DNA of 64,000 nt from Paramacrobiotus metropolitanus (taxonomy: Eukaryota > Tardigrada > Eutardigrada > Parachela > Macrobiotidae), in assembly GCF_019649055.1 (NCBI RefSeq), contig NW_026570418.1, forward strand, positions 93,525 to 157,524, read 5' to 3'. The notes below the pieces were generated by a model. It made no database searches, was not told where the DNA came from, and worked only from the letters and a program-made list of their open reading frames with translations. This document shows, piece by piece, positions 55,763 through 64,000 of the stretch. Numbering within the stretch: position 1 is the stretch's first letter; each line of letters begins with the position of its first letter. The position numbers and the translations under genes are program-made.

Positions 55763-57235
55763 AAATTGGTAAGTGGTTGGTAAGCAAAATTGCAACCTGA
55801 TGGTTCTTTATTTGGAAAATTTTTCGTAAATTTTCTTTTAGTTCTTAGGCTCCCTAAAAAGGTTCCATAAAAGCCGCGAGCGCGCCGTCCTCCTGACCAG
55901 CCAGCAGCGTCTGCCGAACCGCATTTTCCCATACCAAAATGGCTGGAGAGATAGGATCATAGGTACCTTTATTTACATGTTCGTAAAAAATACTGATTTC
56001 GCATAAACTGTAATACTTGATGTAAAGACTAGAAGGCACCGTTCCAAGAACAAAATCAAAATAAGTTATGGACTGTTTAATAACGAATAAGTTTTTCTAT
56101 ATGATAATTTTTTTCCTCAAACGCATGTTGAAATTAGACGAAAATTCTGTGTGCAAGTACTCGTATCTGTAGTTGTATAGCAGCATTTATATTTTTCCTT
56201 TCTGTTTTATACTGCGATGATCTCCTCTTCTACATATGTATCACACATAATTGGCCACATTTCGCATTTGACCTTTGAAATCAACATACGTGTAGCGGTG
56301 TAGGTTAACTGATGATCGCCGTTAACTGCGCATAAAATACAAGATCATCGTAGTGCGTGGGCGTGCTAGCTTTCACATTTGTGCTAGATTACTAAGCTTT
56401 CCATTTATAAAAATTGGTCGTAGAATGTTCCACTTATTTTTCACATCTCAAGGAAATTATAAGGGCACTGTAAAATGTTATAAGAGCATTATTTGTAAAA
56501 AAGGTTGATTTTAATACAGCTCTGAATCCTCTGATACGCCACGTTCGAAACTTGGGCCCAGAAATCGTTGTAAATAATCCGTCAGCGAACACGTTACATA
56601 ATTTTTACGTGACTACTGCATGTCTCCGCTGTTCAATATCGTTCGCACTCGCGTTTCCACTTTTAAAACACTTTTGGAATTACAAAGAGACAGAAAGGGT
56701 CGAGAAGCTTTTGAAGGTTTGTTTAATTTAGTCTTCTTCTGTATTCCTTCCAAAGGAAGTCTTCCGCCACAGAATGATACCGTGTTACTAGCACTAGAAT
56801 CTACACGAATTTACGCACTGGAGCGCTGCAGAAGCAGCTCCACCGCATCACGCCTACTCATAACTGGCTGCATCAAGCAGGCGTGATGCTGCAGCTGGAC
56901 GACACGCTCCAGTGACTGGACGCCACCTAGGAGTTCAAGGTCGCATTTCTGTTTAAGTTGTGCATATATAAATTATTGCAGCAACGTGATTTCAAAAGTG
57001 GATTACGAGTACTATCTCGTGTGCCATGTGACAAAGCCATCATCGGCCGTGACCTTGTTCTACATTAAAAATGTTCAGTTAGGCCGATAATGACATGTGG
57101 CCTGTAAGATTGTTTTTAAAAACCTTTATTTTTGTGATTCTCTTGGTGGTCGAATTAAGTAGCATTACATGTAGAAAGAAAGCCAAGGAGTCGTAGAGAT
57201 AGGTGCCCATATCAAGATAGATGTTATTTATGCGT

Positions 57236-57310
57236 GGCACTGTGCAAAAATAAGCAACGCAAAAAAATGATTTCCCAGATTAATCTGCTCTTTTACTGGA
57301 GTTTACACGG
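57236..57310 (-). repeat. partial copy of the TTTTTTGCGTTGC repeat end
   Basis: The reverse complement reads AAATCATTTTTTTGCGTTGC, TTATTTTTGCACAGTGCCAC. It equals the 3' end of the repeats at 30545-31380 and 43870-44630. Confidence 0.45.
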
Positions 57311-57777
57311 GCAGTTATTCCGGAACGAACCCACTAGATTGTGTTCGCCGTACAGCCACATTAGACGGTAAACCATATATGGTCCGGTGCGGACCGTATC
57401 GGAAGTGCACCGGAGAAGACGTTGCGTGTTCGCAACTGTTTGGGACCGTACGATATACCACGCACGATTACCGTTCTCCATTTTTAATTTTTTGGGAAGA
57501 TCTTAGACGTCTGTGATGTATCTAGATTCGCGTGTTTCTTGACCTTCTTGTACTTTCTATATTTCTGTTCTCTGCCCTTCGTCCTAGCAACTTTCTGTGC
57601 TTCTCCTGTTCTCTGGTTACGGTTCTTCCCATTACATTTATTCAGTTCTCTGCTCAGTTGCGATAAACATTAAAGTGCTACGATACGAGTCCATATCATA
57701 CGCTACAGTATACATACCACCGATCTCACAACGTCGCAGCATTTTTAACATTTGAGTTCAAATTTCTTTCTGTGAAA

Positions 57778-58950
57778 ATGCGTTTCTTTATTATTGCCCA
57801 TTTATTGAGATCAGGACGAATAGACAGAAGACAATTTACCGCATCAAGACTCCTTAAAAGAAGACAGGATGAAGCGTATTACCGTGAAAAGCAGGAGGCT
57901 TGGATCGAAAACCGTTTCATCTCGTCCGCTTCTCGGATTTGGATTGTTGGAGGATGTTTCGAGTCCGGAAGGATGATATAGATCGCCCACGGATGGCTTT
58001 GCGCATCCCGGATCTCGTTCGTACTGTAGAACGAGATAGATGTACTGGTATAGAAGCCTTGTGTATTTTGTTAAAAAGGATGTCGTATCCTAATCGATGG
58101 TGTGATCTTCGGAGTACTTTCGGACGATCTCATGGGTCTGTGGCGCGAATTTTTTATCATACGCTGCGATTGGTTGACTGTCACTGGTCCCGGTTGCTCT
58201 CTGCCCTTAACCAGCCTTGGCTAACGCAGGGAGACTTTGACGAGTTCTCTCGTGCTATCACAGCAAAAGGCGGAGTCTATTCGCGAGTCAGTGGATTCAT
58301 TGACGAGAAAGCAAGGGAAATATGTCGCCCAAAAAGACACCAGCGTATTATGTACAGTGGCCACAAAAGGTTTCACTGTACGAAATGGCAGTCTGTGCTG
58401 TTTCCAAATGGTGCGTTAACAAACTTTATAATATTCTCCAATAAAATTGCATGTAGCAGAGCAAAAACAAATTCTTTAGATAATTTATTTAAACTTTTAA
58501 CAGGTATGATCGGTAACCTTTACGGAGCGAAAGAAGGATCCATGCACGACAGTAGGATGTTTGCCGAAAGCAATTTTTTGCAACACTTCCGCGAAAAACA
58601 AGCTCCATTTAACCAGCGATATTATATTTATGGAGATTCAGGATACGGCCGAAAAGATTTGTTGATAAAACCATTTTCTTAAACAGAGACAGCGACCAAC
58701 CCCTTAAAATACGCCCTGAATGAAGCCATGTCAACAGTAAAAGAGTCAGTGGAATGGGGCTCCAAAGAAGTTGTCAAGGAATTTTGCTTTCGTAGATTAC
58801 AGGAAAGAGATGAAAATTTTTGCAAAACCAGTTAATAAGATTTTTAGAGTTGCTGTTTTACTGACGAACTGCAGAAATTGCTTGTATCCTAATCAAGCCA
58901 GTCAGTACTTTAATCTAGAGCCACCACTTCTGAAAGAATATTTGGGAGAA
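57778..58950 (+). pseudogene. PIF/Harbinger DDE transposase 2, decayed, one intron
   Basis: ATG at 57778 (MRFFIIAHLLRSGRIDRRQF). Near 57900 the frame shifts to KPFHLVRFSDLDCWRMFRV, GIEALCILLKRMSYPNRWCD and STFGRSHGSVARIFY. D1 is in VSGFIDEKAREICRP (the usual GT after the Asp is changed). Then come YSGHKRFHCTKWQSVLFPNG, an intron at 58411-58503 (AATG|GTGCGT ... TTTTAACAG|GTATG, phase 1), D2 in GSMHDSRMFAES and D3 in YIYGDSGYGRKDLL. A stop at 58681 and two more shifts separate the C-terminal parts (NEAMSTVKESVEWGSKEVVK; FAFVDYRKEMKIFAKPV; LLTNCRNC). It is a different family from transposase 1, judging by intron position and motif spelling. No full-length product is possible. Confidence 0.8.
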
Positions 58951-59021
58951 TAAAGTTTGAGTACTTGTTACAACGGTTAGTAATTTCTATGAGCACTCAT
59001 TAGTAATAGTTCAGCAGATTT

Positions 59022-60330
59022 TTACCACACAGCGTAATTGCATCCCAAAATTTTTTCCAGGGATTTTTCGATTTCTAATTTCTTCAGTTCAACTTGCAGA
59101 CGCAGTTTCTCCCCTTCTAGTCCTTTTAACCGAATCTCCTTTGCGTCGTCATTCAACTTTGTTTTAACCGCTAATTCTTCTGCAGCTTTAGTCTTTTCAA
59201 ACTCGTTTTTTGGCGTCCGAGTCTCTAAAATAATCGTGCCATTTCTCATCGGATTCCGCGTGTTGAGAACGAGCAGCATTCAAGCGCGACTTGCGGATCT
59301 TTTTCTCCGCTAACTTCTTTGGAGATCCACCAAGCTTAAACTTGCGAGGCGAGAATTTTCTTTTTTTCAAAAGTAAATTCTTCCCAGCTTCGCGAGACCG
59401 GATTTCATCTTCCCAGTCCTGTTCATCGCAACCCGTTTCTTTCATCTACTTAATCTTATCTAGACCGCCTGATGAACATGCGGCATCTGGTAAGGTATAA
59501 AAGAAATCACTCACAACGTTGTAAAATCCTTTAGGAAAACTCTAAAATAATTCAGGAAGTAATTGCGATGGATAGCAGCCGTAGACTCAGAAGTGTACTG
59601 AGAACTGAAGTTTTTGTAAAAAAAAATTTGTAACAGGAAAGGCTAATAAAATATAAGCAAATAAACTGGTCGAAAGAACGAAGTGCGGAACCTAATAATT
59701 TATTTCAAATAAATATTACTGTAGATTAATATTTTAACGTAACGGGTAGGGTTTAGTTATTTCGTACTGTGTACTTACTAGTTGCCAGTTTTAAGTGGCC
59801 ATCTTCGTCTGTCGGAATGTTTCGCCCGTGCTCGCCCGCTGTCTTCATGAGTTTCGCGATTTTTTGCCGCTCATTCTGGGCTTCAGTGGCAGCGCGCTTT
59901 TTTTCCGCTTCTGTTTCTTCGGAATCTTTAATAATTTCACACATTTCAGTCAGAAGGGACTCCATCCGCCCGTACTGCTCTTCACTACCACTCCGGCTTT
60001 TATTCCGCAAATCCTGGGCTTTAAACCAAGCCACCAAATTTGCAAACCGCTCCTTGACGGCTCTGTCTGTGAGAGGTTTTGGGAAAATCTGCAAAACGAT
60101 AGTTGTAGTGGCACGTAGCATTGCACGGCTAAAATCTAAATGCATGCAGTTTTAGTCAACTGATTTTCTCTTAATTTTTGCCTTGGTCTCGTTGAGCGAT
60201 CGCACGATGTCTTTCCAGGCAGCGGTCCTGTTATCAGCCAACGTAGGGATTGTAGTGTTTGGTCAAATCAAGGAGAGCCAGGTCAGAGGTTGCATTGAAC
60301 CGACACTTCAGTGGGCGCACATTAGGGATA
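59022..60330 (-). pseudogene. MYB/SANT-like gene of Harbinger element 2, decayed
   Basis: The minus strand reads, in pieces: DLALLDLTKHYNPYVG, RTAAWKDIVRSLNETKAKIK (60300-60160), an AT-rich gap ending in a good acceptor (CGTTTTGCAG, near 60090), then PKPLTDRAVKERFANLVAWF, GSEEQYGRMESLLTEMCEII (to 59753). Further down are KKLAEKKIRKSRLNAARSQH and a coiled coil (EELAVKTKLNDDAKEIRLKG, LRLQVELKKLEIEKSLEKIL), separated by a frameshift near 59220. The pattern (N-terminal trihelix/MYB, basic linker, C-terminal coiled coil) is that of the Harbinger accessory protein. Several stops between pieces mean it is broken or multi-exonic. Confidence 0.6.
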
Positions 60331-60794
60331 TCTTGATTAGTTTCTCCTGTAACTGCATCCATCGCGATAACTTCAAAGTCAGAACCAATCTACAAATCCG
60401 TCTCAAACATCCGACTTCAAATCGTTTCGCATTCGGGCGCCAAATAAATCCACAGGATGTGGGAAAAGTTTTGGTTTAAAAAGAACTCATTAGAGTTTTT
60501 CACAAAAATCCTATTTCTTCTTTGTTTACACAGCGAAATACATGAATGTATAAACAACCAATCAGAATTCTGGGATTCGCAAGATCGAGCGGACGGTTTA
60601 TCGAAGTATATGCCAGCTAAGGCGGCTGCAGTTTCGCAAGGACATACGTTACGCCCACGAAAGCATAACGATAGGATCACGACTTACCGTTATTCCTATC
60701 GTCAAACGATCCGATAAGGGTACGCCGTGATGACGTGAACGAGCCTATCGTATAACGTAAGTCTATCGTATGGTTTTTTTTACGTGCGAACACA

Positions 60795-60860
60795 ATCTAC
60801 TGACTGCGCCATTACGCTACGTTTGCCTCATACTGTGCGCATAGCTAGACAGCGCTAGAC
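60795..60860 (-). repeat. partial copy of the AAACGTAGCGTAATGGCGCA repeat at the Harbinger 2 boundary
   Basis: The reverse complement reads CACAGTATGAGGCAAACGTA and GCGTAATGGCGCAGTCAGTA. It ends at the element's target site, so Harbinger 2 may have inserted into or beside a copy of this repeat. Confidence 0.5.
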
Positions 60861-63800
60861 ACCACGTAAGGGAAGTGTGTCGGTACGGTACACAAATGTT
60901 GACACATTAATAGCAGACCTCAAGCATATCCAGCTTTATCATTCCCAGCCTGGTATTGCTTTAACAATTTTTTTGGTTCGAAGTCCAAAGAGATAAGCAA
61001 TAACCAATAACCACAGATACCGACTGACTTATGCGAGCGATGTTTGAATGCTGCGCTTACTAGTCACGCATCGTCGGTACAATGCATTTATCGTAAGACG
61101 ATTTGGATGAACGGCAACGGCGACTCGGAGAACAGCGAAGAGATAAGGAATAAGAAATAACAGGAAATGATACTTCGAGAATTTTGACTGAAAGAACCTC
61201 ATACTTTTCATAGAACATAATTGTCGCTTTAAATTTTCTACAGAGAAGCTACGTAGTGCATTGCTATTTGCACGTATAAAAGGGAAGCAATTAGCGCGAT
61301 GGATCAGAATGTTTTGTACCGCTCTTCTAAAGAACGTGCTGTGATATTTTTCGCAAAGAAGGTTTCGCCTTTGTCAAAAATTAATTAATTAAGCAGATCA
61401 GTTGCTAATTAAGTGTCAGTTCATTTTGTGGCGCTGAATTAAACTGGAAAGTTTACCGTTGTTAGCCGATATGGTACAGTATGCAGTAATTAGCGAGTGT
61501 AAACTGTAATTGTAATTAACGCAGGTAGATAAATTACCTAATAGTCTGATATACATTAATTTTTAATTGCTCATTTGGACGCTTATATATACGTATTAAG
61601 TGTATGTGCGTAGTAGACTGTTGTTTTCATGACCTGTATGCCTGATGCCGTGATGCGTATTTGCAAAACAGAGCTGTTCACGCAGGTATTTGTAAAACGT
61701 GCCGTATCTTTCCTTCGACCAGTTAAAAAGCAGATCGGTTCGGAATGTTATGAATCATAATCCTGGCCAAAACAAAACCAGACCGGAGATAAGAAAGCCA
61801 GAGGTGATTGAGGACGCGTAATGTTGACACATTAACCCAGTGACTGCTCGTCATAAAACCGGAAAAGAATGTGGGCGCTACTGAAGATTAGCGAGCACAT
61901 TCCGAAGTGGAGAGCGGTGGACGTTTAGATGATTCTGGATGCTGCTGACGCATAAAAGTGTGCGCAAGAGTGACCACATAACCATTCCGCTCGATATAAC
62001 GAGCACAATTTGCTGCGCACGATATGCTCCCAACAAGGTTAAATAAAGTGTACTGTGTGCTGCAACGATGTACGATGTATTATGTACTGAAACGATGCAC
62101 TGCGTGATCTGGCGTTTTTAGGTGAACATTGTTGATCTGAATAACCCAATATGTATATACTCGTATACAAAAAAATGTTTCACAAGCAACGAATGAGGGC
62201 TTGTTTCGACTGGTTGTGCTACAAAGAATTCTGAAAAAATTGACATTTCACCATTAGACGCTGTAATTGATTTTTGTTTGCACAAAACGGACTGAAAATG
62301 AGTTCCGTTCACCGAAACATTGATTATTCTGGCAATTTTGTTATAAATGTGGTTTCGATTAATTGCGCTGTTGTTATACATGCTGCATGATTCGAATGCA
62401 AGGGAGAGCTTTTCGTAGTGCAATGGCATTTGCAAAGGATCCGCGCACGAAATCGCGACTGCATATAGTGATAAATCACAACGCTGTCGAAATGCTTTTT
62501 TACCGAATTTCGTTGTCCGAAGTCCAAGATCGCTTTTCATCCTTAATAATCTGAGTTACGTATTTCCTCATCCGACTGAGTTACAAGCTGGGAAGTGAAG
62601 CATTCATACGTTCCACCGTATGAACTTTAACACACGATAATAATCAAGATAATACTGTATTTTGCCCGTCCACTGGCAATTCTTGTTAACGGCTCAGTAA
62701 TGTTGCGCCTTCTATTCTGCATTCTTGCTAATTCTTCGCCGGCAAATTGGTCGGGAAAAGTCGATTTTAGCAAACCATAAGCCGCTGGCATTTTTCGAAA
62801 AGTATATTTTTGGAAGGCGTGGGTTGTCTATCAAAAATTTATAAATTTTGTTTGTCCTTCATTCCGATAATTTTTATCCCCAACGCATGCCAGGAGAATT
62901 CTGTCCTCATTATAACAAAATAATTTCAAGCAGAAAAATGTTTTTTTTAATTTTCTGATAATTTAAGTGAGTCGACCCAAAAATTCGTCTTCTGAGCTTT
63001 TGTGATGCAAGTTTTAGATCTGGCGGCGACGAGTTAGTCTTGATGAACATCATATTTAATTCTGCACGAAAAACAGTCAGATAAAATGTACTAGACGTGA
63101 GTTTTCCTCGGTTTTCACATTTTACAAAAACGAATAAAATTTTAGTGACCTTTAATATTACCTTTAAGTATGTTTAGAGATTGCACTTTAAAGTGCAATG
63201 AATAACCTATGCAATAAAAACTTAAATGAGTCTAAACAATTCAGTAATCAAGTACCGTTTTTACAGAAAGGCGATAGCGCCTACAGAGACCAATCAAGTA
63301 CTTCACAGAAACGATGCGCTCTTGATGTGTGGATTGTGTAGTGCGGTGGCTATTCGGCGTTGTGCTATGAGTAGATGGAAGCCTGACAGACCCGCGCAAT
63401 GGCTAATAAAAACCGCCTTAGCAAAATTTACGTATTCCTCTTTTTTTCTTATTATCACCGATAAAACTGGAAATCAGTCAGTCACTGTCATTGTACTAAC
63501 TTCGATAACGCTGATTTTAGACTTCATATAAACATTTTGTCGCTGTGGATGTTTTATATTTTAACCCAACAAACGTCAAAATCAATTATTTTCCTTTTAA
63601 TTATTTAATTTTTTGATAAGAATTCTTCCACGCCACTGCCACCTCCCGAAATGTTTATTTGCGCTTTTTCAGAAAAATAGCAGGAGAGAGCAGACGCACT
63701 AATTAGCTGAAGATAAAAATTATATTTTATGAAATGAATAAAACAAATTATGTTATGCACTGAGTACGTAAATATCCTGATCTTGATCGTATAAAAAAAT

Positions 63801-63862
63801 AATCGCTGCGGGTTATAAAAAATATTATAAAGGGTCTAACACTTATATTCCTCTTGTAACAG
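60861..63862. other. gene-free stretch with GTAGTGC-core repeats
   Basis: Cores at 61253-61266, 62415-62427 and 63338-63350. No gene supported; open frames are short and lack motifs. Confidence 0.45.
63225..63530 (+). repeat. dispersed repeat copy (GTAGTGCGGTGGC family)
   Basis: GATGTGTGGATT lead, GTAGTGCGGTGGCTA at 63338-63352, TATTCCTCTTTTTTTCTTA and finally CTAACTTCGATAACGCTGAT, the same 3' landmark as the copy at 47790-47995. Confidence 0.5.
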
Positions 63863-64000
63863 ATGAGCACGAGGAGATCACGAGTGATGCTTTATTGACA
63901 AATAAAGGGGGAACAATGCTGCGTAATAGCAGGAAAGCAAGAACAAGAGCAGTGATGGCTCATAAGCAAGTGTATGCTAAGTGGGTTCTTGAGCGTCTTC
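63863..64000 (+). CDS. possible exon running off the window
   Basis: A convincing 3' splice site (TATTCCTCTTGTAACAG, AG at 63861-63862) is followed by an open frame to the end of the window: (D)EHEEITSDALLTNKGG, then MLRNSRKARTRAVMAHKQVY and AKWVLERL. Basic, protein-like composition. I do not recognise the family. The first codon needs one base from an upstream exon. Confidence 0.4.

Larger units (their letters stand above)
54968..57335. other. gene-free stretch with a long hairpin
   Basis: A 116-codon minus-strand frame (55143-55493) is not recognised. A strong hairpin at 55664-55762 and a repeat end at about 57236-57310 are noted separately. A GTAGTGCG core lies at 56351-56358. No gene supported. 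Confidence 0.4.
57336..60798. mobile_element. PIF/Harbinger element 2 with short TIRs and a 3-bp duplication
   Basis: AGATTGTGTTCGC at 57336-57348 is inverted at 60786-60798 (GCGAACACAATCT). ACT flanks both ends (57333-57335, 60799-60801), consistent with the 3-bp target duplication of this superfamily, though TWA would be more usual. The 3.46-kb interior holds a transposase on the plus strand and a MYB-like gene on the minus strand, convergent. Both are disrupted. Confidence 0.6.

Overview
The window looks like an animal nuclear genome segment, most probably a tardigrade. Several coding regions are interrupted by introns with clean GT..AG ends and matching phase (26627-27153, 12629-12762, 51015-51187, 58411-58503). 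There are no bacterial operons or ribosome binding sites, and the AT-rich non-coding DNA is full of transposable-element debris. The tardigrade call rests on my recollection of a lineage-expanded F-box-like protein family, represented here by one gene (26345-27987), one decayed gene (11787-13440) and one fragment (33480-33780). It is an inference, not a search result.

Layout. 0-11.7 kb: gene-poor, with a small TA-flanked MITE (272-446), a foldback element made of about 28 TTAGGTTTC units with a 9-bp target duplication (2457-2944), and a 1.18-kb terminal-inverted-repeat (TIR) element with a TTAG duplication (6048-7228). 11.8-13.4 kb: F-box-like pseudogene. 13.4-26 kb: mostly empty DNA with one trypsin-inhibitor-like (TIL) exon (19761-20052), a 1.3-kb TIR element and repeat copies. 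26.3-29.4 kb: a two-exon F-box-like gene, a second TTAGGTTTC-type foldback, and a truncated retrotransposon copy. 31.5-35 kb: retrotransposon and F-box fragments, and a 917-bp near-perfect foldback. 35.5-43.7 kb: two non-LTR retrotransposons with a restriction-like endonuclease (REL-ENDO, the R2/NeSL-type architecture). The first is broken by one frameshift; the second has an intact 954-residue ORF. 50.4-52.9 kb and 57.3-60.8 kb: two PIF/Harbinger elements, each with a DDE transposase and a convergent MYB/SANT-like gene, both damaged. 53.6-55.0 kb: a compact TIR element whose only gene is a Ulp1-like cysteine protease. 63.86-64 kb: a possible exon running off the window.

The two most interesting items follow. 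(1) The two retrotransposons are strongly diverged in protein but share a nearly identical leader of about 132 nt at their 5' ends. It has two helices that each carry a compensatory double substitution, so the leader is a selected RNA structure of unknown function. (2) The protease-only TIR element has 123-125-bp TIRs built from palindromic GCGCCCCGA/TCGGGGCGC units and is flanked by TTTAATTAA on both sides. In addition, a short core, GTAGTGCARTGGC, is scattered at about 20 sites on both strands and marks several dispersed repeat families.

Most of the window is selfish DNA in different stages of decay. Host genes that can be supported are the F-box-like gene, the TIL-domain exon and perhaps the exon at the right edge.
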